The notes below the pieces were generated by a model that saw nothing but the letters and a program-made list of their open reading frames with translations, had not been told where the DNA came from and did no database searches. Below, in pieces: positions 18,013-27,000 of a DNA stretch of 64,000 nt (positions are counted from its first letter, which is position 1; each line of letters begins with the position of its first letter). Origin of the DNA: Roseibium sediminicola (GTDB lineage: Bacteria; Pseudomonadota; Alphaproteobacteria; Rhizobiales; Stappiaceae); contig NZ_JALNMJ010000022.1 of NCBI RefSeq assembly GCF_023156505.1, positions 1-64,000 of the forward strand. The letters are read 5' to 3'. The position numbers and the translations under genes were made by a program.

Positions 18013-19128
18013 ATGAAAATAGCCCTGATCAAAGGTGACGGTATCGGCGTCGATGTGGCGGAGGCGGCGCTTGCCGTCCTGGAAGCCGCGCTGGACAAGA
18101 CCGGACAGCCCCTGCCCGTCTACGACGAGATCCAGGCTGGTGCCGGCTATTTCGCAGAGACCGGCCGCGACATTGAAGCCGACGGCGAGGACCGCGCGGG
18201 CGCGGCCGACGCGATCTTCCTGGGCGCCATCGGCCTGCCCTCTATCCGGCATGCGGACGGCACGGAAATCTCGCCGCATCTGCGCCTGCGTGACCGGTTC
18301 GGGCTCTATGCGGGGGTCCGCCCCGTCAAGGCCTATCCCAACGCACCGCAGCGTCTTGCCGATCCACGCGCCGCCGGGATCGACCTGATCATCTTGCGGG
18401 AATCCACCGAAGGCCTGTTCTATTCGGCAGCCGCTCACAAGCGCAGCCTCGTGGTGAGCGACAACGAGGTCATGGACATCCTCAGGATCACCCGCGAGAC
18501 CACAATCAAGCTGCACGAATTTGCGTTCAGTCTGGCGCGTAAACGCCGCGAGCGTGGCCTTTCCGGCCGGTTGACCTGCGTCGACAAGGCCAATGTCTTC
18601 ACCTCGATGGCGTTTTTCCGCCAGCTCTTCGACGAGGTGAAGCAGGCCCACCCCGATATGCCGGTCGGCTACAACTATGTCGACGCCATGGCGCTCGACC
18701 TGGTGCGCAAGCCCTGGGAGTTTGACGTGCTGGTGATGGAAAACATGTTCGGCGACATTCTTTCGGATCTGGCCGGCGGCCTGGTCGGCGGCATGGGCAT
18801 GGCCGCCTGCGGCGAGATTGGCGACACGACCGGCCTGTTCCAGCCGGCCCATGGCAGCGCACCGGACATTATGGGCCAGGACAAGGCCAACCCGCTGGCG
18901 GCGATCCTCAGCGGCGCGCTGATGCTGGATTACCTGGCTGAGAAACTGGACCGGCCGGTGCTTGCCGATGCCGCGGACCTCATCAATGACGCCGTCATGG
19001 CCGGATTTGAGGACAACGCGCTGCGGCCGATGGAATTCGGCGGCGACATGGGAACCAGGGCCGTGACCAACGAACTGCTGGCGCGAGTCGCCAGCCAGGA
19101 GCCTGCCCGAAAGACGCTTAGTGCGTGA
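18013..19128 (+). CDS. Isocitrate/isopropylmalate dehydrogenase-family enzyme
   Basis: The 371-residue beta-decarboxylating or hydroxyacid dehydrogenase has the N-terminal GDGIGVDV (about 8-15), RESTEGLFYS (about 130-139), the catalytic Lys in KANVFTSM (about 191-198), the metal acids in DAMALDLV and NMFGDILSDL (about 222-260) and the cofactor loop HGSAPDI (about 280-286). Related enzymes act on isopropylmalate, D-malate or tartrate. In this operon it probably supplies the oxidation step that precedes otnK, in place of the usual LtnD/DenD dehydrogenase. That role is an inference. Confidence 0.85.
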   Translation: MKIALIKGDGIGVDVAEAALAVLEAALDKTGQPLPVYDEIQAGAGYFAETGRDIEADGEDRAGAADAIFLGAIGLPSIRHADGTEISPHLRLRDRFGLYAGVRPVKAYPNAPQRLADPRAAGIDLIILRESTEGLFYSAAAHKRSLVVSDNEVMDILRITRETTIKLHEFAFSLARKRRERGLSGRLTCVDKANVFTSMAFFRQLFDEVKQAHPDMPVGYNYVDAMALDLVRKPWEFDVLVMENMFGDILSDLAGGLVGGMGMAACGEIGDTTGLFQPAHGSAPDIMGQDKANPLAAILSGALMLDYLAEKLDRPVLADAADLINDAVMAGFEDNALRPMEFGGDMGTRAVTNELLARVASQEPARKTLSA

Positions 19129-19188
19129 TCGGGGCGCGTGACTGGGAAGCGCCTATTCGGGCGGGCGCCTCCCCCTTCAACCCGATGA

Positions 19189-20220
19189 TTATCGATTCCG
19201 CGAAATACCCGCACAGCTCTCCCGGACGATCAAATCGCCATGCAGCAGATGGCGCTGGTGCTCCAGCGAGCGGTTGGCGAGACGGTCGAGCAGGATGGTC
19301 ATCGCCTTTTCGCCGATGTGCTGGCGTGGCTGGCGGATCGTGGTGAGACCCGGCGAAAAATTGTTGGCGAAGGGAATGTCGTCAAAGCCGAGCACCGAAA
19401 AATCCTCCGGAACCCGGTAGCCGCGTAGCTGCAGCGCCGAGATCACACCAATCGCGGTGTTGTCGTTGAAGCAGAAAAACGCGGTCGGCAAGTCGTCCTT
19501 GATGAACAGTCGCTCAACGGCCGCTCGGCCGCTTTCTGGCGTCCCCTCGCCTTCCACCCTCCAGTCGCGCAGGGCTTCGGGCGATTCCTTCAAGCCCTGT
19601 TGATAGCCGGAATGGCGCAGGTCGCTGCGGATGTCCGCCGGGCCGCCGGAAATGAAGGTGATTTTCCGGTGGCCGAGCGAGATCAGGTATTCGGTTGCCA
19701 TCTTGGAGGCGGCCACGTCGTCAACGCCGACATAGCTGATATCGGGGTTTGCCAGTGGCCGCTCCGTCGCCACGATCGGTGGCAGCGTGTGCAAGGGTGC
19801 CTGCGGTTCGCCGGCGACAGGAATATGTCCTGTGAGCAGCACCAGTCCGTCGGCCATGCCGGTGGACAGGAAGCGCATGTAGCTCTGCTCAAGCCCGGTC
19901 GTGCCTTCCGTGTTGCCGATCAGGACGCCATAGCCCCGGTCGGCGGCGGCCTTCTCCAGCCCTGTCAGAATGCCGGCAAAATTCGGATCGGCGATGGACG
20001 AGGCCAGCACCAGCACCATCTGCGAGCGCTGCATGCGCAGGTTCTGCGCCATTGCGTTGGCGGTGTAGCCGGTGCGGGCAATCGCGGCGGTGACTTTCTT
20101 GCGGGTGCTTTCGGCAACTTTCTCGGGCGAGCGCAAGGCCCGGCTGACCGTCGCGATCGAGACGCCCGCCAGCTTTGCAACATCTTCAATAGTGGCCGGC
20201 CGGTCTACCGGTTCGCTCAT
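19189..20220 (-). CDS. LacI-family transcriptional regulator
   Basis: The 343-residue protein has a LacI headpiece (TIEDVAKLAGVSIATVSRAL, about 10-29), a hinge helix (about 50-60) and a type-1 periplasmic-binding-protein-like ligand domain (about 65-335). It is divergent from the CUT2 sugar transporter, so it probably represses that operon and answers to its substrate. The ATG at 20220 gives a normal N-terminus; an in-frame ATG at 20253 would add eleven residues. Three operator-like sites lie in the intergenic space. Confidence 0.93.
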   Translation of the reverse strand: MSEPVDRPATIEDVAKLAGVSIATVSRALRSPEKVAESTRKKVTAAIARTGYTANAMAQNLRMQRSQMVLVLASSIADPNFAGILTGLEKAAADRGYGVLIGNTEGTTGLEQSYMRFLSTGMADGLVLLTGHIPVAGEPQAPLHTLPPIVATERPLANPDISYVGVDDVAASKMATEYLISLGHRKITFISGGPADIRSDLRHSGYQQGLKESPEALRDWRVEGEGTPESGRAAVERLFIKDDLPTAFFCFNDNTAIGVISALQLRGYRVPEDFSVLGFDDIPFANNFSPGLTTIRQPRQHIGEKAMTILLDRLANRSLEHQRHLLHGDLIVRESCAGISRNR

Positions 20221-20310
20221 ATTGCGCGTCCAGACATGTTGCAGTGCGGGCATGCGCCAAGCTCATGAATCTCCACACCGTTTACGCTGTATAGTGCGCA
20301 TTGCACCAAA

Positions 20311-20367
20311 TGAAAAGGTTTACAATGGCGAATGTAAAGGTTTACATCATTCATGAAAACGTTTACA
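20311..20367. promoter_or_regulatory. Array of three LacI-type operator sites
   Basis: Three 14-bp sites share the half-site GTTTACA: TGAAAAGGTTTACA (20311-20324), TGTAAAGGTTTACA (20333-20346) and TGAAAACGTTTACA (20354-20367). The last has the central CG typical of LacI operators. Site starts are 22 and 21 bp apart, two helical turns, so all face the same side of the DNA. They lie between the divergent lacI gene and the transporter operon. Confidence 0.7.
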
Positions 20368-20422
20368 TCAATACCATGGCGCAAATGTGGAAGAGGACGT
20401 TTTCGCCTGGGAGGAACCAGAA

Positions 20423-21946
20423 ATGAACGTGGAACCAGCCACGCCGGCAGCGATTATCGAGGCCGTCAACATCAGCAAATCCTTTGGCCCCGTGCCGGTG
20501 CTGTTCAGCGTCAGCATGGATGTGCGCCCGGGTGAGGTTCACGCGCTGATCGGCGAAAACGGCGCAGGCAAGTCGACCTTGATGAAAATCCTGTCCGGCT
20601 TCCACGATCCGACCTCCGGCCAGATCCGTCTGGATGGTGAAAAGACCGCCCTGCCCGCGAATGGCGGCGCTGAGTCGCTCGGCATCGTGCTCATCCACCA
20701 GGAACTCAATCTCGCGGAACAGATGACGGTCGAGGAGAATGTCTTCCTTGGCCGCGAGATCCGCTCCAAGGGTTTCCTGGACAAGGCGGCGATGCGCGCC
20801 GCCGTCCAGACCTATCTTGACGAGATTGGTCTCGACATTTCCCCGACCGACCGCATATCCGACCTGACCATTGCCCAGAAGCAGATGGTCGAGATCGTCA
20901 AGGCCGTCAGCCGCAATGCCCGCATCCTGATCATGGACGAGCCGACCGCCGTTCTGACCGAAGAAGAAACAGACGTCTTTTTCCGCCAGGTGGAGAAGCT
21001 GAAAAAAAGCGGTGTCGGCATCGTCTTCGTGTCGCACAAGCTCAACGAGGTGAAAACCATCGCCGACCGGGTCACCATCCTGCGTGACGGTCAGTGGATC
21101 GACACCCGTGCCTCGAATGACCTGACCCCGGACATGATGGCCCAGATGATGGTAGGCCGGGAACTCTCCGATCTTTATCCGCCCATGCACGAAGCCGATA
21201 TCGATGCCGAGCTGGTGCTGGAAGTGGACAATCTCGTCGCTCCCGGGGTCGGCCCCGTCAGCTTTGCCCTGCGCAAGGGAGAAATCCTCGGGTTCTCCGG
21301 CCTGATCGGCTCCGGCAGAACGGCCGTTTTCGAGGCGATCTGCGGTCTCAACCCCATCGAAGGCGGGTCCATCAAGCTCTTCGGACGCGACGCCGGCCCC
21401 ATGACCGTCGCGGCGGCGCGGGACCAGGGTCTCGCCTATCTCACCAAGGACAGGAAGGAAAAGGGCCTGCTGCTCGACAAGCAGATGCAGCCGAACCTGA
21501 CTCTGTTCGCGCTGCCAAAATTCGTGAAGAATTTCGGGCTCGACCGGAAGGCGGAGGAAGACGCACTGAACCGCGCCATCCGCCGTTTCGATGTCCGGGC
21601 CAAGGACCGAAACATCACCGTCGGCAAACTCTCCGGCGGCAACCAGCAGAAACTGCTGCTCGCCAAGATCATGGAATGCGATCCGAAGATCGTCATCATC
21701 GACGAGCCCACCCGCGGCATCGATGTCGGCACGAAGCAGCAGATCTATCATTTCATTGCCGCGCTTGCCGCAGAAGGCGTGTCGGTTGTCGTGATCTCCT
21801 CCGAAATGCCGGAGATCATCGGCATCTGCCACCGGGTGGTGGTCATGCGCGAAGGCCATATCACCGGCGTCCTGACGGGCGACCACATCAACGAAAACGA
21901 AATCATGCGCTATGCCGCCGGGCTGAAACGGGAGGACCTCCAGTGA
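20423..21946 (+). CDS. Sugar ABC transporter ATP-binding protein (CUT2)
   Basis: This 507-residue protein has two fused ATPase domains, as in RbsA/MglA. The first has Walker A GENGAGKST (about 46-54) and Walker B ILIMDEPTAVLT (about 168-179). The second has a degenerate Walker A (GLIGSGRTA, about 292-300), the signature LSGGNQQK (about 404-411) and IVIIDEPTRGID (about 423-434). ATG 20423 follows GGGAGGA; a GTG at 20387 lies upstream without one. The gene overlaps the permease gene that follows. Confidence 0.95.
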   Translation: MNVEPATPAAIIEAVNISKSFGPVPVLFSVSMDVRPGEVHALIGENGAGKSTLMKILSGFHDPTSGQIRLDGEKTALPANGGAESLGIVLIHQELNLAEQMTVEENVFLGREIRSKGFLDKAAMRAAVQTYLDEIGLDISPTDRISDLTIAQKQMVEIVKAVSRNARILIMDEPTAVLTEEETDVFFRQVEKLKKSGVGIVFVSHKLNEVKTIADRVTILRDGQWIDTRASNDLTPDMMAQMMVGRELSDLYPPMHEADIDAELVLEVDNLVAPGVGPVSFALRKGEILGFSGLIGSGRTAVFEAICGLNPIEGGSIKLFGRDAGPMTVAAARDQGLAYLTKDRKEKGLLLDKQMQPNLTLFALPKFVKNFGLDRKAEEDALNRAIRRFDVRAKDRNITVGKLSGGNQQKLLLAKIMECDPKIVIIDEPTRGIDVGTKQQIYHFIAALAAEGVSVVVISSEMPEIIGICHRVVVMREGHITGVLTGDHINENEIMRYAAGLKREDLQ

Positions 21947-22965
21947 CCATGATGACCGCGTCCGACGATACGGCCACCAAACAGGCCAAACGGCCTTCCG
22001 TCGACTTCAAGACCATCGGCCCTGCCCTGGCGCTGCTGATTTTGTGCGTGATCGGGTTCATGCTGAACCCGGCCTTTGTCAGTGAAGGCAACCTGACCAA
22101 TCTGCTGACCCGTTCGGCCTTTATCGGCATCATCGCGGTTGGCGCGACCTTCGTCATCACCGCCGGCGGCATCGACCTCTCCGTCGGTTCCATGGCGGCG
22201 GCCATTGCCGGGGTCATGATCATCATCATGAACGGGGCGGTCGAAACCATGGGCACCGGCTTGGCGACCGTGCTGCTCGGCTGCGGCTGCGCGCTGGTGC
22301 TTGGCATCGGCGCCGGCTGGATCAACGGCGCGCTGACAACGAAGGGCAAGATCGAGGCCTTCATCGTCACACTCGGCACCATGGGCATCTACCGCTCGCT
22401 GGTGACCTATTTCGCCGACGGCGGCACGCTCTCGCTCAATTTCGATATCCGCGGCACTTACCGGCCGGTCTATTACGACAGCTTTCTCGGCCTGCCCTAT
22501 CCGGTCTGGGTGTTCATCTGCGTGGCCATCTGTGGCTGGCTGCTTTTGAACCGGACCGCCTTCGGCCGCTACTGCACCGCCATCGGCTCCAATGAAGCGG
22601 TCGCCAAATACTCCGCGATCAATGTCGACCGGGTGAAAACGCTGACTTACGTCATCCAGGGCCTGTGCGTTGCTTTTGCCACCATCATCTACGTGCCCCG
22701 CCTCGGCTCAGCCTCCGCCTCCACCGGTGTTCTCTGGGAACTGGAAGCCATTGCGGCGGTGATCATCGGCGGCACGGTCCTGAAGGGCGGCTACGGCCGG
22801 ATCGGCGGCACCATCCTGGGCGCCCTGATCCTGACCACCATCGGCAACATTTTGAACTTCACCGATCTGATCTCGAACTACCTGAATGGAACCATGCAGG
22901 GCCTGATCATCATCGTTGCGGTTTTCCTGCAGCGCAGCGACTGGAAGCTCGGCAAGAGCAAGTAA
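21943..22965 (+). CDS. Sugar ABC transporter permease (CUT2)
   Basis: The 340-residue inner-membrane protein has eight to ten hydrophobic segments and the RbsC-like motif GGIDLSVGS (about 74-82), plus EAIAAVIIGG (about 266-275). The GTG at 21943 is chosen because GGAGGAC ends six bases upstream and gives a four-base overlap with the ATPase stop; ATG codons at 21949 and 21952 are alternatives. A single permease gene implies a homodimeric channel. Confidence 0.93.
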   Translation: MTMMTASDDTATKQAKRPSVDFKTIGPALALLILCVIGFMLNPAFVSEGNLTNLLTRSAFIGIIAVGATFVITAGGIDLSVGSMAAAIAGVMIIIMNGAVETMGTGLATVLLGCGCALVLGIGAGWINGALTTKGKIEAFIVTLGTMGIYRSLVTYFADGGTLSLNFDIRGTYRPVYYDSFLGLPYPVWVFICVAICGWLLLNRTAFGRYCTAIGSNEAVAKYSAINVDRVKTLTYVIQGLCVAFATIIYVPRLGSASASTGVLWELEAIAAVIIGGTVLKGGYGRIGGTILGALILTTIGNILNFTDLISNYLNGTMQGLIIIVAVFLQRSDWKLGKSK

Positions 22966-23074
22966 GCCGCCCGCACTGAACTCAAGCGAATAGGGACCCG
23001 TCCCCACATTTTGAACCGGCTCGCACCGGACGGGAGAGGTGCGTCCAAATGGAATGGCATTGGAGGAGGAAACG

Positions 23075-24031
23075 ATGCTTTTGAAAAGAACTCTGGGCGC
23101 GGTGGCCGCCGTCGGACTGCTCGCCTTCGCCGGGACCGCACTGGCCCAGGACAAGATCAAGATCGGTGTCAGCTACCCGACCCCGACCCACGCCTGGGCC
23201 GCCGGCATGAACTGGCACGCGGAGCAGGCCGAAAAACGGCTCGAAGCGCTTTATCCGGATGTCGACCTGATCCTGGTCAATTCGTCGGACCCTGAAGCCC
23301 AGGCGAGCGCCCTGGAAGACCTCGTCTCCGTGCATCAGATCGACGCCCTGGTGGTGCTGCCGTTCGAATCCGAACCGCTCACCGATCCGGTGCTGAACGT
23401 CAAGAAGTCCGGCGCCTGGATCACGGTCGTCGACCGCGGCCTCAGCCAGCCGGGCATCGAGGATCTTTATGTCGCCGGTAACAACCCGGAACTCGGCAGG
23501 GTCTCCGCCCAGTACATGAAGGGCCGCCTGAAAGACGGCGACAACATCGTGGTTCTGCGCGGCATTCCGACCGTGATCGACAATGAGCGCTTCGACGCTT
23601 TCATGGCAGAAATCGAAGGCTCGGGCATCAACGTGCTCGACCACAAGCACGCCAACTGGAACCGCGACGACGGCTTCGAGGTCATGCAGGACTTCCTGTC
23701 CCGCTTCCCGGACATCGACGCCGTCTGGGCCCAGGATGACGACATCGCCATCGGCGTGGTCGCGGCCCTGAAGCAGGCCGGCCGGGACGGTGACGGCATG
23801 TTCGTCGTCGGCGGCGCCGGCATGAAGGAAATCATCAAGGGCATCATGGACGGCGAAACGCTGATCCCGGTGGACGTGCTTTACCCGCCCGCGATGATCG
23901 CCACCGCCATGGACCAGACCGTTGCGGCCTTCAAGTCCAACGGCCCGGTTGCCGGCCGCTACATTCTCGGCGCGACGCTGATCACGCCTGAGAATGCCGA
24001 GAGCTACTACTTCCCAGACTCGCCGTTCTAG
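23075..24031 (+). CDS. Sugar ABC transporter substrate-binding protein (CUT2)
   Basis: This 318-residue periplasmic protein has a signal peptide (about 1-24, ending TALA before QDKIKIGV) and a type-1 periplasmic-binding fold. The start KIKIGVSYPTPTHAW and the stretch VWAQDDDIAIGVVAAL (about 221-236) are typical of ribose- and xylose-type binders. The start at 23075 follows GGAGGAGGAAAC. The gene is third in its operon, and a terminator follows. Confidence 0.95.
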   Translation: MLLKRTLGAVAAVGLLAFAGTALAQDKIKIGVSYPTPTHAWAAGMNWHAEQAEKRLEALYPDVDLILVNSSDPEAQASALEDLVSVHQIDALVVLPFESEPLTDPVLNVKKSGAWITVVDRGLSQPGIEDLYVAGNNPELGRVSAQYMKGRLKDGDNIVVLRGIPTVIDNERFDAFMAEIEGSGINVLDHKHANWNRDDGFEVMQDFLSRFPDIDAVWAQDDDIAIGVVAALKQAGRDGDGMFVVGGAGMKEIIKGIMDGETLIPVDVLYPPAMIATAMDQTVAAFKSNGPVAGRYILGATLITPENAESYYFPDSPF

Positions 24032-24050
24032 GACGCGAGCAACTCCGAGT

Positions 24051-24088
24051 GGCCGGGGCTTTTCGCGATGGAGCTCCGGCCCTTTTTT
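24051..24088 (+). terminator. Terminator after the CUT2 binding-protein gene
   Basis: Stem GGCCGGGGCT (24051-24060) and AGCTCCGGCC (24072-24081) pairs over ten bases with one G-U, followed by TTTTTT (24083-24088). It is a textbook intrinsic terminator placed before the isomerase gene, so downstream genes are read by leak-through or from another promoter. Confidence 0.85.
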
Positions 24089-24120
24089 GTCCCCTTCAAT
24101 CCCCTTTTCGGGAGGCAATC

Positions 24121-25176
24121 ATGAAAACGATAAAAGGCCCCGCTTTGTTTCTCGCCCAGTTTGCCGGGGACGAAGCACCGTTCAACTCCTGGGATTCGAT
24201 CACCAAGTGGGCCGCCGATTGCGGCTATGCCGGTGTGCAGGTGCCCAGCTGGGACGGAAGACTGATCGATCTGGAAAAGGCCGCCAGTTCCAAGACCTAC
24301 TGCGACGCGTTTGCTGGCACAGCGCGGGAAAACGGTATCGAGATCACGGAGCTTTCGACCCATCTCCAGGGCCAGCTGGTTGCCGTGCACCCGGCCTATG
24401 ACACGGCCTTTGACGGCTTCGCCGCGCCCCATGTGCAGGGCAATCCGGCCGCGCGCCAGTCCTGGGCGGTCGATCAGGTCAAGCTGGCGCTCGCTGCCAG
24501 CCGCAATCTCGGCATCACAGCGCACGCGACCTTTTCCGGTGCGCTCGCTTGGCCCTATGTCTATCCCTGGCCGCAGCGGCCCGCCGGCCTGATCGAGACC
24601 GCCTTCGACGAACTGGCCCGCCGCTGGCGGCCAATCCTCGACTATGCCGACGAGATGGGCGTCGATGTCTGCTACGAGATCCATCCAGGCGAGGACCTTC
24701 ACGACGGCATCACCTTCGAAATGTTCCTGGAACGCCTGAACGGCCACGCCCGCTGCAAGATGCTCTACGACCCGTCCCACTACGTCCTGCAGTGCCTTGA
24801 CTACCTGGACAATATCGAGATTTACCGGGACAGGATCGGCATGTTCCACGTCAAGGATGCCGAGTTCAATCCAAACGGGCGCCAGGGCGTCTATGGCGGC
24901 TACCAGTCCTGGGTTGACCGGGCCGGCCGGTTCCGCTCGCTTGGCGACGGCCAGGTCGATTTCGGCGCGGTTTTTTCCAAAATGGCGGCCAATGACTTTG
25001 ACGGCTGGGCCGTGGTCGAATGGGAATGCTGCCTGAAACACCCGGAAGACGGTGCCCGCGAAGGTGCGAAATTCGTCAGGGATCAGATCATCCGCGTCAC
25101 TGAAAAAGCCTTTGACGACTTCGCCGACGGCGGCAGCGACGCGGCCGCCAACCGGAAGATGCTCGGGATCGGCTGA
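24121..25176 (+). CDS. TIM-barrel sugar (phosphate) isomerase/epimerase
   Basis: This 351-residue protein belongs to the xylose-isomerase-like TIM-barrel group (IolE/IolI/hydroxypyruvate-isomerase relatives). Metal-site residues are visible in order: CYEIHPGED (about 182-190), MLYDPSHY (about 215-222), FHVKDAEF (about 240-247) and VVEWEC (about 299-304). It follows the ABC transporter and probably isomerises or epimerises the imported sugar or its oxidised form. ATG 24121 follows GGGAGGC. The substrate is unknown. Confidence 0.88.
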   Translation: MKTIKGPALFLAQFAGDEAPFNSWDSITKWAADCGYAGVQVPSWDGRLIDLEKAASSKTYCDAFAGTARENGIEITELSTHLQGQLVAVHPAYDTAFDGFAAPHVQGNPAARQSWAVDQVKLALAASRNLGITAHATFSGALAWPYVYPWPQRPAGLIETAFDELARRWRPILDYADEMGVDVCYEIHPGEDLHDGITFEMFLERLNGHARCKMLYDPSHYVLQCLDYLDNIEIYRDRIGMFHVKDAEFNPNGRQGVYGGYQSWVDRAGRFRSLGDGQVDFGAVFSKMAANDFDGWAVVEWECCLKHPEDGAREGAKFVRDQIIRVTEKAFDDFADGGSDAAANRKMLGIG

Positions 25177-25360
25177 GGCAAGGTTTCTGTCGGCGCAACG
25201 GACTTTCGCCGCCTGGCGACAACCTGTTCTTCAGTCTCAACCCCGGGAGGGCCAGCAGGTCCGCCGCGAAGGGTCGGCGCAGTTCACTGAACAAATAGCC
25301 ATCCTTCAAGAGCGCAAATTCGCACCTATCCAGGGCACGATTTTCTATGTAATCAGGCTA

Positions 25361-25374
25361 TGTAATCGATTACA
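25361..25374. promoter_or_regulatory. Perfect LacI-like palindrome TGTAATCGATTACA
   Basis: This 14-bp perfect palindrome with central CG lies 43 bp before the second Gfo/Idh/MocA gene. A half-site (TGTAATC) occurs 13 bp earlier at 25348. Its half-sites differ from the GTTTACA sites near the LacI gene, so another LacI-type protein may bind here. Confidence 0.55.
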
Positions 25375-25416
25375 GTGCCTCTCACGACGAAACAGAACCA
25401 ACTTCAGGAGACACCT

Positions 25417-26577
25417 ATGACCATCGAGGGAACAAACAGAGCGCTGACGCGTCCGATCAGGCTTGGCATGGTCGGCGGCGGCAAGGATGCCTTTATCGGT
25501 GCGGTGCACCGGATTGCCTCGCGCATCGACGGCAAATACGAGCTGGTTGCGGGCGCGCTGTCCTCGACGCCTGAAAGAGCTCGTGAATCCGGCCACACGC
25601 TCGGCCTCAAAGAGGACCGCATCTACGATTGCTTTCTTGAGATGGCCAAGCGCGAGGCAAGGCTGAAGGACGGCATCGAGGCCGTTGCCATCGTCACGCC
25701 AAACCACATGCACTATCCGGTTGCCAAGGAGTTCCTGAAGCGCGGCATCCATGTCATCTGCGACAAACCGCTGACCTCGACGCTGGCAGACGCCAAGAAA
25801 ATGGTGAAGGCCGCCGAGAAATCCGATGCCCTGTTCTTCCTGACCCACAACTACACCGGCTACCCGATGGTGCGCCAGGCACGCGAACTGGTCCAAAACG
25901 GAGATCTCGGCCCCCTGCGCGTTGTCCAGGTGGAATATGCCCAGGACTGGCTGTCGGTCGACCTGCACAACAAGCAGGCGGACTGGCGCACGGATCCGGC
26001 CCGCACCGGGATCGGCGGATCGACCGGCGACATCGGCACCCATGCCTTCAACCTGGCCTGCTTCATCACCGGACTGAAGGCCGAGAGCCTCGCGGCCGAT
26101 CTGCAGTCCTTCGTCCCGGGCCGGAAGGTCGACGACAACGCCCATGTGATGCTGCGCTTCGAGGGCGGCGCGCGCGGCATGTTGTGGTGTTCACAGGTGG
26201 CGCCGGGCAACGAGAACAATCTCAAGATCCGGGTTTATGGCGAAAAGGCAGGACTGGAATGGTGTCAGGAGAACCCGAACTACCTCCAGTTCACACAATT
26301 TGGCGCACCTCAGCAGCTGATTACGCGCGGTGGCGCGGGCATGTCCGCCTCGATCGCCTCGACAACCCGGGTCCCGGCAGGCCATCCGGAAGGCTATCTG
26401 GAAGGATTCGCCAACCTCTACAGCGAAGCCGCTGACGCAATCCGGGCCCATCAAAGCGGCAAACCCGCCGCAACGCTGATCCCAGGCATCGAAGAAGGCC
26501 TGGCAGGCGAACAGTTCATCGACGCCTGTGTGCGCTCCTCGGCCAGAAATTCCGCGTGGGTGAAGCTGGACGGGTAA
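25417..26577 (+). CDS. Gfo/Idh/MocA-family oxidoreductase
   Basis: This 386-residue NAD(P)-dependent dehydrogenase begins with a Rossmann fold (GMVGGGKDAFIGAVHR, about 16-31) and carries the catalytic Lys in CDKPLTS (about 113-119); a substrate domain follows with GDIGTHAFNLACF (about 204-216). Its variant nucleotide loop GGGKDAFIG is typical of a subgroup found beside sugar ABC transporters and TIM-barrel isomerases. It probably works with the isomerase upstream. The start follows CAGGAGACA. A strong terminator ends the unit. Confidence 0.92.
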   Translation: MTIEGTNRALTRPIRLGMVGGGKDAFIGAVHRIASRIDGKYELVAGALSSTPERARESGHTLGLKEDRIYDCFLEMAKREARLKDGIEAVAIVTPNHMHYPVAKEFLKRGIHVICDKPLTSTLADAKKMVKAAEKSDALFFLTHNYTGYPMVRQARELVQNGDLGPLRVVQVEYAQDWLSVDLHNKQADWRTDPARTGIGGSTGDIGTHAFNLACFITGLKAESLAADLQSFVPGRKVDDNAHVMLRFEGGARGMLWCSQVAPGNENNLKIRVYGEKAGLEWCQENPNYLQFTQFGAPQQLITRGGAGMSASIASTTRVPAGHPEGYLEGFANLYSEAADAIRAHQSGKPAATLIPGIEEGLAGEQFIDACVRSSARNSAWVKLDG

Positions 26578-26598
26578 TTTCCTCCATCGTCGGACCGC

Positions 26599-26632
26599 GA
26601 AGCCCGGGGCACCTGCCCGGGCTTCATTTGTT
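26599..26632 (+). terminator. Strong terminator after the second oxidoreductase
   Basis: A perfect 10-bp stem GAAGCCCGGG (26599-26608) and CCCGGGCTTC (26616-26625) with a seven-base loop is followed by ATTTGTTTTG. Confidence 0.85.
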
Positions 26633-26642
26633 TTGTCTCGCA

Positions 26643-26781
26643 GTCATCCCGGCGCAAGCTGGGCCCCAGGGGCCCTCATCGCCTGTTCTTTAATCGTGGA
26701 TGCCCGGGCGTCCTGTTGGGTTGGACGGGGTCTATGGCATCTTTGGGTCCCGGCTCTCCGCTGCGCTTCGGCCGTGATGCC
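26643..26781. repeat. Decayed relative of the family B palindromic element
   Basis: The left end GTCATCCCGG and the right part GGTCCCGG followed by CTCCGCTGCGCTTCGG match the order of boxes in the element at 4228-4365, but the right terminal repeat has decayed to GTGATGCC. It is probably an old copy. It abuts a family A element. Confidence 0.5.
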
Positions 26782-26802
26782 GGTCTTTGCAATTGCCTCC
26801 CC

Positions 26803-26913
26803 TCGTCATTGCCGGACTTGATCCGGCAATCCATGCCGTTCCGGTGCCCCAAAATGGCCTCTGCAAGTGGCAATGGAACGGCATGGATGCCATGGTCGAG
26901 CCATGGCATGACG
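26803..26913. repeat. Palindromic intergenic element, family A, copy 2
   Basis: This copy has the same left half (palindrome TTGCCGGACTTGATCCGGCAA) and right half (CGGCATGGATGCCATGG) as copies at 10118 and 46409, with a different short centre. It lies between the terminator of the second oxidoreductase gene and the promoter of the third transporter operon. Confidence 0.85.
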
Positions 26914-27000
26914 TCGAACGGAATTGGTAAATTCTTGAATTATCCCAATTTTTTCATAAACTTAACTATTTTCCTCGCAACGCACAACGTCAGACACTTT

